Source: Streptomyces flavidovirens DSM 40150 (GTDB lineage Bacteria; Actinomycetota; Actinomycetes; Streptomycetales; Streptomycetaceae). From it: 64,000 nt of DNA. The stretch lies in the NCBI RefSeq assembly GCF_000429085.1, contig NZ_AUBE01000005.1, positions 1 to 64,000 of the forward strand. Direction: 5' to 3'. The translations under genes and the position numbers were made by a program. The notes beneath the pieces are model-generated. The model had not been told where the DNA came from. It did not search any database and worked only from the letters and a program-made list of their open reading frames with translations. Position 1 is the first letter of the stretch. Every line of letters begins with the position of its first letter. Below, piece by piece: positions 1-7,483 of the stretch.

Positions 1-210
1 CACCATCACCAGACGACCCGGAGACCAGGCAGGCTTCCCTCGTGCCGGGAACAGGTCCGCGAACTGTCCGTCGATGAACAGCGGACCCAACTCGTCCCGG
101 ATCCGGATCGCTAGGCTCCCCTTCGGGAACGCCGCCCGCGCCACCCGCACCGTCTCCCGCGGAACCTCTCCCGGTCCCTTCGGCTGCATAGACAACGACA
201 CCCACCCCAT
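1..210 (-). CDS. IS1182-type transposase, N-terminal fragment cut by the window edge
   Basis: An open frame on the minus strand runs from ATG at 210 off the left edge (70 codons visible). The protein contains RIRDELGPLF, then GQFADLFPARGKP and WSPGRL, the pattern that opens IS1182-family DDE transposases, where the catalytic domain follows. The start is uncertain: ATG at 210, GTG at 201 and ATG at 189 are all in frame, and the family usually begins near the MQPK segment, favouring 201 or 189. No catalytic residue is visible, so activity cannot be judged. It lies downstream of and codirectional with the intact SDR gene, so the element did not interrupt that gene. The assignment rests on remembered family similarity. 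Confidence 0.78.
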   Translation of the reverse strand, partial: MGWVSLSMQPKGPGEVPRETVRVARAAFPKGSLAIRIRDELGPLFIDGQFADLFPARGKPAWSPGRLVMV

Positions 211-216
211 ACGACA

Positions 217-259
217 ACGTCGGCCTTCAAGACCACAACCAGGTCTCGAAGGCCGACGT
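217..259. terminator. Hairpin between SDR gene and transposase
   Basis: Arms ACGTCGGCCTTCAAGACC (217-234) and GGTCTCGAAGGCCGACGT (242-259) pair at 17 of 18 positions around a 7-nt loop. It lies after the SDR stop codon in the direction of transcription and just before the transposase start. It could terminate the SDR transcript, insulate the transposase from readthrough, or belong to the end of the element. Confidence 0.6.
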
Positions 260-330
260 CACGTCACAGCGAGGGCTGAATTAACCAACAGCGTCGGACA
301 TCCCGGCCGCCCCCTTCTTCGCGGGCCGGC

Positions 331-1377
331 TCAGCGCTGTTCCCTCAGCCAGGCGTCCTCTGCGGCGTAGTCGAACGGACCGCCGCCGGGGCCGTACCGC
401 AGGGACAGCTTCGGGAACGCCTCCCGCCAGTCCTGGGCGCGCAGCCGGTCCGCGAGCCACTCCACGGTGGCGGGCAGCGACTCGGTGTACGTCGTCACCG
501 GCCGGTATCCCAGCTCCCGCCCGGCGGCCGACATGTCGTAGACGATGGGACGGTCGGGCCCCCACGGGGTCTCCCCGACGCCGTCGCGCGGCGGGGGCCC
601 GTCCACGATCACCAGCTCGCTCTCCACCCCCATGACCGCGTCGACGGCCGAACTGATCTCCGCGGCCGTCGGCACATCCGGATCACCCGCGTTGAGCACC
701 CGCGCGCCGGGCCGCGCCGCCGCCAGCCGGATCAGCTCCGCGAGGTTGGAGACGTGCACCGGGTGGAACTGGCTGAGCCCGCCGTACGCCAGGATCCTGA
801 CCGGCCGCCCGTCCAGCACCCGCTTGACGAAATGGATCTCACGCGGAGTCCGGCAGTACGGCCCGTGGACCGCGCCCGCCCGCAGCAGGGTCGTGGGCAG
901 CCGGCCGGCGGCGGCCAGCAGATGCCGCTCGATCGCGCTCTTCCTGGTCCCGTACGTCGCGTCACCCGGCGCCACGGTGGCCTGACTCTCGCGGATCGGC
1001 ACCGGGTAGCGCGGGAACCCGTCCGGCTCCTCCTGGGTGTCGAAGCTGCGGCCCTCGTCGTCCGCGTAGACGGCGCCGGTGGATATGACGACGGCGGAAC
1101 CGATCCGGTCCGCCAGCCCGGTCAGCTGCGCCGCGTGCCGTTCCTCCATCGCGACCATGTCCACCAGCACGTCGCAGCCGTCGCCGAGCGCGGCGGCCAG
1201 CGCCGCGTCATCGCTCCGGTCGAGCGCCACGGCCCGTACCTCCTGCGGCCACGTCGCGTCCCGGCCACCGCCACGCGACGTGGCCGTCACGTCCCAGCCG
1301 TCCGCGGCGAGCGCCCGTACGGCCGCCCGCCCGATCTGTCCTGTAGCTCCGATGACGAACGCGTTTCCCTTGGTCAT
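331..1377 (-). CDS. NAD(P)-dependent epimerase/dehydratase (extended SDR)
   Basis: A 348-residue Rossmann-fold oxidoreductase of the extended short-chain dehydrogenase family. The glycine-rich nucleotide motif GATGQIG is at residues 10-16 and the YGTRK segment supplies the Tyr-x-x-x-Lys active-site pair near the middle. The C-terminal half has the usual HPVHVSNLAELI substrate-domain stretch. Such proteins act on nucleotide sugars or related carbonyls, and nothing in the sequence fixes the substrate. It is transcribed away from the acyltransferase gene with a 64-nt gap and is followed by a hairpin at 217-259. The length is normal, so the neighbouring transposase left it intact. Confidence 0.88.
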   Translation of the reverse strand: MTKGNAFVIGATGQIGRAAVRALAADGWDVTATSRGGGRDATWPQEVRAVALDRSDDAALAAALGDGCDVLVDMVAMEERHAAQLTGLADRIGSAVVISTGAVYADDEGRSFDTQEEPDGFPRYPVPIRESQATVAPGDATYGTRKSAIERHLLAAAGRLPTTLLRAGAVHGPYCRTPREIHFVKRVLDGRPVRILAYGGLSQFHPVHVSNLAELIRLAAARPGARVLNAGDPDVPTAAEISSAVDAVMGVESELVIVDGPPPRDGVGETPWGPDRPIVYDMSAAGRELGYRPVTTYTESLPATVEWLADRLRAQDWREAFPKLSLRYGPGGGPFDYAAEDAWLREQR

Positions 1378-1441
1378 GGGAAGGACGCTATGCGCGCGGG
1401 GACCGCCGGCGGGGAAACGTTCGCCGTCCGCTGATCCGCCG

Positions 1442-2143
1442 TCAGCGCAGGAGCCGCGGGAACTTCTTGGCCTGCTCGGCCTTGACCTCGGCCGCGTACC
1501 GGTCGACGTACTCCTGCCCGGACAGCCCGAGGATCGCGTACATGATCTCGTCGGTGACCGCGCGCAGTACCGCCTTCTCGTTCTCCATGCCCGCGTACCG
1601 CGAGAATTCCATGGGCTCGCCGAACCGGATGGTGACGCGCCTGATGCGCGGAACGACCTGTCCCGGCGGCTGGATCTCGAACGTACCCACCATCGCGCAC
1701 GGCACCACCGGCACCTGCGCCTTGAGAGCCATCGCCGCGACCCCGACCTTGCCCTTGTAGAGCCGGCCGTCGTGCGAGCGGGTGCCCTCCGGATAGATCC
1801 CCAGCAGCTCCCCCTTGCTCAGCACCCCGAGCCCCTCGCGGATGGCCGCCTTCCCCGCCTCCTTGCCCGACCTGTCGACCGGGATCTGACCGGCGCTGCG
1901 GAAGAACGCGGCGGTCAGCCGGCCCTTGAGACCAGGGCCCGTGAAGTACTCGGCCTTGGCGAGGAAGGTGATGCGCCGCCTGATGATCGCGGGCATCAGG
2001 AAGTGGTCGGAGAACGACAGGTGATTGCCCGCCACGATCGCGGCGCCGTCGTCCGGAATGTGCTCCAGTCCTTCGATCCTGGGCCGGAAGAGCAGCCTCA
2101 GCAGTGGCCCGAGAAGGACGTACTTGAGCACGTAGTAGAACAC
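1442..2143 (-). CDS. 1-acyl-sn-glycerol-3-phosphate acyltransferase (PlsC family)
   Basis: A 233-residue membrane-associated acyltransferase that would esterify lysophosphatidic acid or a related acceptor in phospholipid synthesis. The catalytic box NHLSFSD (His41, Asp46) and the phosphate-binding box YPEGTR (residues 117-122) are intact, followed by the VPVVPCAMVGT block. A hydrophobic N-terminus (YVLLGPLLRLLF) suits membrane anchoring. The frame stays open far upstream, but I place the start at GTG 2143 because AGGAG sits 7 nt before it and the family begins right there. The upstream extension covers DUF6153 coding sequence on the other strand and is not coding. Actinobacteria carry several paralogues, so no symbol is given. 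Confidence 0.9.
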   Translation of the reverse strand: MFYYVLKYVLLGPLLRLLFRPRIEGLEHIPDDGAAIVAGNHLSFSDHFLMPAIIRRRITFLAKAEYFTGPGLKGRLTAAFFRSAGQIPVDRSGKEAGKAAIREGLGVLSKGELLGIYPEGTRSHDGRLYKGKVGVAAMALKAQVPVVPCAMVGTFEIQPPGQVVPRIRRVTIRFGEPMEFSRYAGMENEKAVLRAVTDEIMYAILGLSGQEYVDRYAAEVKAEQAKKFPRLLR

Positions 2144-2269
2144 GGGGCGGCTCCTAGTTCTGCCGGATCGGCTCCAGGGCGGGTCAGCGCTGACCCGCTC
2201 CGACTTTACTGACTTGGCATCAGGCACGGCACTGGGCGTCGGGTCACGGGCGCTGATTAGGATGCGGGT

Positions 2270-2689
2270 ATGAGTCAGCAGGCGTGGTGCGCGGCACGGC
2301 CCCGTGGGGTGCGGCTGTACGCGCTGCTCGTGCTGACCGTGCTGGCGGGTCTGGTGGCCATGCACGGGCTGGCGCCCGGTGTCCCTCCGGGGCCGTCCGC
2401 CGCCGTGGCGGAGGTCCGCCACGCGGCGTCCCCGTCGCACGCTGGCGTTGCCGACGGTGAGGACGGTGCCCACGCCGGTCATGGCGAGGGCGGTGCCGGC
2501 GGACACGCCGAGCACGCCGACCCCACCTGTGCGGCCGGCGGTACGAGCGGAGCTCCCGCACTGCCCGTCCCGGCTCCGGCCGGAGTGGTCGCCTGCCCAC
2601 CGGCGAACGCTCCCGCACTCCTCCTCGCGGCGACGCCGGGCGCGCGGGCCCCGCCCACATTGAGCCAACTGCAACTCCTGCGCATATAG
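2270..2689 (+). CDS. DUF6153-type His-rich membrane or secreted protein
   Basis: A 139-residue protein with one N-terminal hydrophobic segment (residues about 15-36, anchor or signal) followed by a low-complexity region rich in His, Gly, Asp and Glu (GAHAGHGEGG, HAEHADPTC) and an Ala/Pro-rich tail. It resembles the actinobacterial DUF6153 family, which I know as commonly paired with DUF305 proteins. That is the case here: the DUF305 gene begins 88 nt downstream on the same strand. The histidine clusters suggest metal binding, probably copper, by inference only. No enzymatic motif is visible. Confidence 0.75.
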   Translation: MSQQAWCAARPRGVRLYALLVLTVLAGLVAMHGLAPGVPPGPSAAVAEVRHAASPSHAGVADGEDGAHAGHGEGGAGGHAEHADPTCAAGGTSGAPALPVPAPAGVVACPPANAPALLLAATPGARAPPTLSQLQLLRI

Positions 2690-2777
2690 GCCGCTCGCGC
2701 GTGCCCGGTCCCTCCGGCCGGTGCCACGCCTTCGACAGCCATGCCTGATTCAGCGCGTACACAGGAGTCGCATCACC

Positions 2778-3410
2778 ATGACCGCACACCGTTCACCGAT
2801 CCGCCGTGCCGCCGCTGTGGTGGCCGCGGCCACCGCCGCTGTCGTACTCGCCGCCTGCGGCGGGGGTAATGACGGCCCGGCCGGCCACGACGACCACGAA
2901 AAGACCTCCTCGCCCACCGCGCCGGCCTCCGCCGGGCAGGGGCAGCGGAACGCCGCCGACATCGCCTTCGCGAAGGGGATGATCCCGCACCACCGGCAGG
3001 CCGTGGAGATGGCCGCAATGGCGGAGACCCGGTCCCGGTCCGCCGAGGTCAAGAGGCTGGCCGCGGAGATCAAGAAGGCGCAGGGGCCGGAGATCAAGAC
3101 GCTGTCCGGATGGCTCACCGCCTGGGGCGAGGAGGTCCCCGAGGGGAACGAGAGCGGCGAGCACGCCGGGCACTCCATGTCCGGGATGATGACCTCCAAG
3201 GACATGGACAATCTGGAGAAATCTTCCGGCCGGGCGTTCGACACCGCGTTCCTGGAGCTGATGATCAAGCACCACGAAGGGGCGGTCGAGATGGCAAGGA
3301 CCGAGCGGTCCGGCGGTGCCTACCGGCCCGCCAAGGACATGGCCGGTGACATCGTCACCTCGCAGAGCGCCGAGATCACGCGCATGAAGAAGCTGCTCGG
3401 CGAAAACTGA
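2778..3410 (+). CDS. DUF305 lipoprotein
   Basis: A 210-residue lipoprotein: a basic N-terminus, a hydrophobic stretch and the lipobox LAAC at Cys27, then a Thr/Ser/Pro-rich linker and two repeats of the DUF305 ferritin-like signature, IPHHRQAVEMA and IKHHEGAVEMA, each with a His-His pair. A Met/His patch (HSMSGMM) lies between them. The family is extracytoplasmic and repeatedly found next to copper-handling genes; its chemistry is not settled. I chose ATG 2778, preceded by AGGAG, because the signal sequence starts there; the frame is also open upstream. It follows DUF6153 and is probably cotranscribed with it. A strong hairpin at 3425-3462 ends the unit. Confidence 0.88.
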   Translation: MTAHRSPIRRAAAVVAAATAAVVLAACGGGNDGPAGHDDHEKTSSPTAPASAGQGQRNAADIAFAKGMIPHHRQAVEMAAMAETRSRSAEVKRLAAEIKKAQGPEIKTLSGWLTAWGEEVPEGNESGEHAGHSMSGMMTSKDMDNLEKSSGRAFDTAFLELMIKHHEGAVEMARTERSGGAYRPAKDMAGDIVTSQSAEITRMKKLLGEN

Positions 3411-3424
3411 CCGTGTGCGGCGTT

Positions 3425-3462
3425 CCGCGCCGGATCGGAGCGAGGCCCCTGATCCGGCGCGG
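3425..3462. terminator. Perfect 12-bp stem after DUF305
   Basis: CCGCGCCGGATC (3425-3436) pairs perfectly with GATCCGGCGCGG (3451-3462) around a 14-nt loop, 14 nt after the DUF305 stop codon. No U-tract follows, as is usual for streptomycete terminators. Confidence 0.75.
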
Positions 3463-3738
3463 AGCGCGGTGGCGGTCGGTCCGGGTGCCACCGCGTTGAC
3501 GGTGATGTCCCGCCCGGGCCGGGGGCCAGCGGCCCGGGCGGGACTGGCGACGTAACTGTCCGGACCGGGGCCAGCGGGCCCGGCCGGGGGTGGCGACGTA
3601 CCTGTGCGCCGTCCGGAGCAGCGTGCGCGCTCGTGCGCGGGACGCGGCGGCGCGGTCGCTTGGCGGCGGACGCGGCGGGGAGTGGCCTGGCTCTGCCCGA
3701 CACCCAGTCGCCAGGCAACCCAGCCCCAGGAGGTCCGG
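3463..3738. other. Gap before SSI gene, with a roughly 46-bp tandem duplication
   Basis: No gene is supported between the DUF305 terminator and the inhibitor gene. The segment 3516-3561 is repeated imperfectly at 3562-3608: both copies carry a CCGGGG-GCCAGCG-GCCCGG block followed by TGGCGACGTA and CTGT. Each block is itself partly palindromic. The duplication lies in the likely promoter or leader region of the SSI-like gene. Confidence 0.5.
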
Positions 3739-4140
3739 ATGCGCTCCCCAGCCACCGTCACCGCAGTCGTCCTGCTCGCCCTCGCGGGTGCGGCCCTGCC
3801 CGCTCGGGCGGCGGCCGTCCCCAGTGGGCCCACGCCACCCCACGGCCTCTTCCTCACCGTTTCGGGATCGGGGAGCACCTGGATCCGGGGCGTCGTCCTG
3901 CAGTGCGTTCCCCGCCCCGCGGGGCCCCACCCGGAGGCGTTGGACGCGTGCGCCGCGCTCGACAGGGCGAAGGGCGACTTCGACAAGTTGCCGGGGAACC
4001 CGCGCGCGTGCACCAAGCAGTACGAGCCGGTGACCGTCAGCGCGGCGGGCAACTGGCGCGGCCTGCCGACGTCATGGCGCAAGACCTACCCGAACGCGTG
4101 CGTACTCGACACGGCGACCGGGCCGGTCTTCCGCTTCTGA
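3739..4140 (+). CDS. Subtilisin inhibitor-like (SSI family) secreted protease inhibitor
   Basis: A 133-residue secreted protein: signal peptide (residues 1 to about 25, ending near ARAAA) and one SSI domain. Four cysteines (56, 71, 91, 121) match the two disulfides of the family, and WRKTYPNAC and the terminal VFRF are family-like. Aligning CTKQYEPV with the SSI reactive loop puts Lys93 at P1 and Gln94 at P1', so a trypsin-like target is predicted instead of a subtilisin-like one. These proteins inhibit extracellular serine proteases and in streptomycetes affect growth and development. The start ATG 3739 is preceded by AGGAGG with good spacing. It appears monocistronic. Confidence 0.88.
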   Translation: MRSPATVTAVVLLALAGAALPARAAAVPSGPTPPHGLFLTVSGSGSTWIRGVVLQCVPRPAGPHPEALDACAALDRAKGDFDKLPGNPRACTKQYEPVTVSAAGNWRGLPTSWRKTYPNACVLDTATGPVFRF

Positions 4141-4211
4141 GCGATGAGTGCCCGTACCTGCACCCGTACCCCGTACCCGCGTCGCGCGGTGAAGTTTCGT
4201 TTCAGCAGGTC

Positions 4212-4370
4212 CTACCGGCTGCGCGACGCGGCCATGCCGACCGTGACGAGACCGAGCACGACCCAGCCGAACCACAGCCAGCCGTTGCTGCCGAGTGCCG
4301 CCGTGTACGCCGAGATGACAACCAGCGTCCCGACGGTGAGCACCCCCATCGACTTCGCAGAACCGGGCAT
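4212..4370 (-). CDS. Small hypothetical membrane protein
   Basis: A 52-residue protein with two predicted hydrophobic segments (MGVLTVGTLVVISAY and WLWFGWVVLGLVTVGM) and a short basic tail. I place the start at ATG 4370 because AGGAGG lies 8 nt upstream; ATGs further upstream in the frame lack such a site. It does not match a family I can name. The strong ribosome binding site and membrane-like composition argue that it is real. It is downstream of and codirectional with the CtaG-like gene, 113 nt away. Confidence 0.6.
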   Translation of the reverse strand: MPGSAKSMGVLTVGTLVVISAYTAALGSNGWLWFGWVVLGLVTVGMAASRSR

Positions 4371-4483
4371 GCGCACCCCCTCCTTCTGATGGAGGGCCAT
4401 AGTCACCCCTCAGAGGCTCCCGCGCTACTGTGCCGACGTTACCGGCGACCCGGCGGCCCGGCGACCCGGCCGGAAACCGGCGA

Positions 4484-5443
4484 CTAGCGCCCGCGCGCCT
4501 GGAGCGAGGCGAGATACGCGTTGTACGCCACCAGCTCCTTGTCCCCGTCACGGTCCGCCGCCCGGTCCGCGCGCCGCGCGACCCGCTGCTCGGACCGGTA
4601 CCACTGGAAGACCAGGGCGATCAGCACCAGCACCGACGGGATCTCCGAGAACGCCCAGGCGATGCCGCCCGCCGCGTTCTGGTCGGTCAGCGCGTCGATG
4701 CCGAGCGACGCGGGCGGGTTCGCGTACGTACCGATCATCGGCTGGGTCGCCATCATCAGCGCGATGCCGAAGAACGCGTGGAACGGCATACCGGCGAAGA
4801 GCTCCAGCATCCGCATCACATAACCCGGGCGGTGCGGCCCCGGATCGACGCCCATGATCGGCCAGAAGAAGACGAGGCCGACGGCGAGGAAGTGGACCAT
4901 CATGCCGAGGTGGCCCGGCTTGCTCTCCATCAGGAAGTCGAAAACGGGCGTGAAGTAGAGGGCGTACAGGCTCGCGATGAACAGCGGGATCGTGAACGCC
5001 GGATGCGTGACGATCTTCATGTAGCGGCTGTGCAGCAACATCAGCAGCAGCTCGCGCGGCCCCTTGCGGTTCCCGCGCCCCGCCACCGGCAGCGCGCGCA
5101 GCGCCAGCGTCACCGGGGCGCCGAGCAGCAGCAGGATCGGCGACAGCATGCTGATGATCATGTGCTGCACCATGTGCACGCTGAACATGACCATGCCGTA
5201 GTCGTTGAGCTTGGTGCACATCACCAGCGCCACGCTCAGCACGCCGATGACGAAGAAGATCGTCCGCCCGGCCGGCCAGCCGTCACCGCGCCGCCGCAGC
5301 CGCACCACGCCCCACCCGTACAGGGCGAGCGCCATCACGCACCCCACCAGGAAGAAGAGATCGGGGGAGAACTCCAGCCCCCGTCCCAGCGTGAACGGCG
5401 GCAGATCCATGTTCATGCCGCTGCCGTGCCCGCTGTGATCCAT
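4484..5443 (-). CDS. Cytochrome c oxidase assembly protein, CtaG-like
   Basis: A 319-residue polytopic membrane protein (about seven hydrophobic segments) of the Caa3_CtaG type, associated with assembly or copper loading of cytochrome oxidase. The N-terminus MDHSGHGSGMNMD is a His/Met cluster able to bind copper, and conserved-looking segments HMVQHMIISM, PFHAFFGIALM and a GIAWAFSEIP stretch are present. The start ATG 5443 is chosen because GGGAG precedes it by 7 nt and the His/Met motif begins there; the frame continues upstream without support. The function of the actinobacterial family in copper trafficking is inferred from homologues. With DUF6153/DUF305 nearby it fits a copper theme. Confidence 0.83.
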   Translation of the reverse strand: MDHSGHGSGMNMDLPPFTLGRGLEFSPDLFFLVGCVMALALYGWGVVRLRRRGDGWPAGRTIFFVIGVLSVALVMCTKLNDYGMVMFSVHMVQHMIISMLSPILLLLGAPVTLALRALPVAGRGNRKGPRELLLMLLHSRYMKIVTHPAFTIPLFIASLYALYFTPVFDFLMESKPGHLGMMVHFLAVGLVFFWPIMGVDPGPHRPGYVMRMLELFAGMPFHAFFGIALMMATQPMIGTYANPPASLGIDALTDQNAAGGIAWAFSEIPSVLVLIALVFQWYRSEQRVARRADRAADRDGDKELVAYNAYLASLQARGR

Positions 5444-5552
5444 CTGTGTACTCCCGTGGGACTGCCCATTCGTAACGGTTGTCCGGTACAGAGTAGAACT
5501 GCCCCCGGTCGCGGTCGCGGCCGGGGGGCAGTCCGTCAAACACGCAACAAGA

Positions 5553-6578
5553 TCAGAGCACGCACTCCGCCTCGGCGTACCGCTCGGTGGGCACGGTCTT
5601 CAGCGTCTCCACGGCCTCGGCCAGCGGGACCATCACGATGTCCGTGCCCCGCAGCGCCGTCATCATCCCGAACTCACCCCGGTGCGCCGCCTCCACCGCG
5701 TGCCAGCCGAAGCGGGTCGCGAGGACACGGTCGTACGCCGTCGGGGTGCCGCCGCGCTGGACGTGGCCGAGGATGACGGGACGCGCCTCCTTGCCGAGGC
5801 GCTCCTCCAGCTCGACGGACAACTGCCGGGCGACGCCCGCGAAGCGCTCGTGCCCGTACATGTCCTTGCCGCCCACGTCGAACTCCATGGAGCCCTCGCG
5901 CGGCTTGGCGCCCTCCGCGACCACGACGATCGCGAACCGCTTGCCGGCCGAGAACCGCTTGCCGACCAGCTCGGTCAGCTCACCGATGTCGAAGGGACGC
6001 TCGGGTACGACGATGGCGTGCGCGCCGGCCGCCATGCCGGAGTGGAGCGCGATCCAACCGGTGTGCCGTCCCATGACCTCGACGATCAGTACCCGCTGGT
6101 GCGACTCGGCGGTGGTCTTGAGCCGGTCGAGGGCCTCGGTCGCCACCCCGACGGCCGTGTCGAAGCCGAAGGTGACGTCGGTCGACGCGATGTCGTTGTC
6201 GATGGTCTTCGGTACGCCGACGATCGGCAGCCCCGCCTCGGACAGCAGGTTCGCCGCCTTCAGTGTGCCTTCACCGCCGATCGGGATGATCGCGTCGAGT
6301 CCCAGGTCTGCGACATGGCCACGGGCCGTCTCGACGCCGCCGCGCAGATGCGCGGGCTGGACGCGGGAGGAGCCGAGGATCGTGCCGCCGCGGGCCAGGA
6401 TGCCGCCCACCGCGTCGAGGTCGAGCTTGCGGTAGTCGCCTTCCAGGAGGCCCTTCCAGCCGTCGTGGAAGCCGATGACCTCGTCGCCGTGGTCGACGAC
6501 GGCGCGGTGCACGACGGAACGGATGACAGCGTTCAGGCCGGGGCAGTCGCCGCCGGAAGTGAGTACACCAATGCGCAT
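5553..6578 (-). CDS. pfkA: 6-phosphofructokinase
   Basis: A 341-residue glycolytic kinase converting fructose 6-phosphate to fructose 1,6-bisphosphate. Seen are the nucleotide loop TSGGDCPGLN (7-16), GGEGT (101-105) and the catalytic PKTIDND loop (123-129, base Asp127). Gly104, where pyrophosphate-dependent enzymes have Asp, predicts ATP as donor. VMGRHTGWIA and the GHVQRGGTP block complete the fold. Streptomycetes have several paralogues, so the exact isoform is not assigned. It stands alone on the minus strand, 109 nt before the CtaG-like gene and 145 nt after gatD. Confidence 0.95.
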   Translation of the reverse strand: MRIGVLTSGGDCPGLNAVIRSVVHRAVVDHGDEVIGFHDGWKGLLEGDYRKLDLDAVGGILARGGTILGSSRVQPAHLRGGVETARGHVADLGLDAIIPIGGEGTLKAANLLSEAGLPIVGVPKTIDNDIASTDVTFGFDTAVGVATEALDRLKTTAESHQRVLIVEVMGRHTGWIALHSGMAAGAHAIVVPERPFDIGELTELVGKRFSAGKRFAIVVVAEGAKPREGSMEFDVGGKDMYGHERFAGVARQLSVELEERLGKEARPVILGHVQRGGTPTAYDRVLATRFGWHAVEAAHRGEFGMMTALRGTDIVMVPLAEAVETLKTVPTERYAEAECVL

Positions 6579-6609
6579 GCCCGGAATACCTTTGCAACGT
6601 GGGCCGGAG

Positions 6610-6629
6610 ACCGGACCACGTCGTCCGGT
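6610..6629. terminator. Short hairpin between gatD and pfkA
   Basis: ACCGGAC (6610-6616) and GTCCGGT (6623-6629) form a 7-bp stem with a 6-nt loop in the 145-nt gap downstream of gatD. It is short, so only a weak terminator candidate. Confidence 0.35.
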
Positions 6630-6723
6630 TGGATCCCCGTCACCCTACTCGCGCAGAGTGACGGGGCCGAACCGGGCGTCCGACAGCTGGACACCACAAA
6701 GGTGTACGAACCGCGACACTTCG

Positions 6724-7452
6724 TCAGGCGGGCTGCGTCGCCGAGGCGATGCGCTCGGCGCGCAGCGCCTCGTACCACCGGTCGTCCGTGGGCGGCAGCG
6801 CGTTGACGTCGAGGGCCAGCTTCAGCAGCAGGTCCGCGATGAGCGGGTTGCGGGCGAGCACGGGGCCGTGCATGTACGTACCGAAGACGGTGTCGTTGTA
6901 CGCGCCCTCCGTGCCGTCGCCGGTTCCGTTGCCCTTGCCGATCCGGGTCCGGGCGAACGGCCGTGCCGTCGGGCCCAGATGGGTGATGCCCTGGTGGTTC
7001 TCGAAGCCCGTCAGCGGCGGCAGGCCGAGGCGCTCGTCGATGTCCCCGAGGACGTCGCCGACGCACCGCTCGCCCTCGCCGCGCGTGCTGACCACGTCGA
7101 GCAGCCCGAGGCCCTGCTCGCGCTCGCCGAGGTCGTTGATGAACTCGTGGCCGAGGATCTGGTACCCGGCGCAGACCGAGAAGACGATCGCGCCGTTGGA
7201 CACCGCGCGCTCCAGGCCGCCGTCGCGGCGCAGCCGCTCCGCCGCGAGCCGCTGCGGCCGGTCCTCACCGCCGCCGATCAGGTAGATGTCGCCCGAAGTG
7301 GGGATCTGCTGGTCGCTGCGTACGTCCACACGGTGGACGTCGAGGCCGCGCTGACGGGCCCGGCGCTCCACGACAAGGGCGTTGCCCTGGTCGCCGTACG
7401 TGCTCAGCAGGTCCGGGTAGATCCACACCAGGCGCAGGCTGTTGTCGCTCAT
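6724..7452 (-). CDS. gatD: Lipid II isoglutaminyl synthase, glutamine amidotransferase subunit
   Basis: A 242-residue class I glutamine amidotransferase that releases ammonia from glutamine for MurT, which amidates the D-glutamate of lipid II at the membrane face. Nucleophile Cys94 lies in FSVCAGYQILGHE and the catalytic His195 in TYMHGPVL; there is no obvious Glu partner, as known for GatD. It follows murT by 31 nt in the same direction, the standard murT-gatD operon. AAAGGA precedes the ATG. Amidation promotes cross-linking and is widespread in actinobacteria and firmicutes. Confidence 0.94.
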   Translation of the reverse strand: MSDNSLRLVWIYPDLLSTYGDQGNALVVERRARQRGLDVHRVDVRSDQQIPTSGDIYLIGGGEDRPQRLAAERLRRDGGLERAVSNGAIVFSVCAGYQILGHEFINDLGEREQGLGLLDVVSTRGEGERCVGDVLGDIDERLGLPPLTGFENHQGITHLGPTARPFARTRIGKGNGTGDGTEGAYNDTVFGTYMHGPVLARNPLIADLLLKLALDVNALPPTDDRWYEALRAERIASATQPA

Positions 7453-7483
7453 GCTTGCTTGTCCTTTTTTGGTGTACGCGGGC

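Noticed and set aside
2144..2674. N-terminal extension of the acyltransferase frame
   Set aside because: The extension is antisense to DUF6153, lacks family similarity, and a strong ribosome site precedes GTG 2143.
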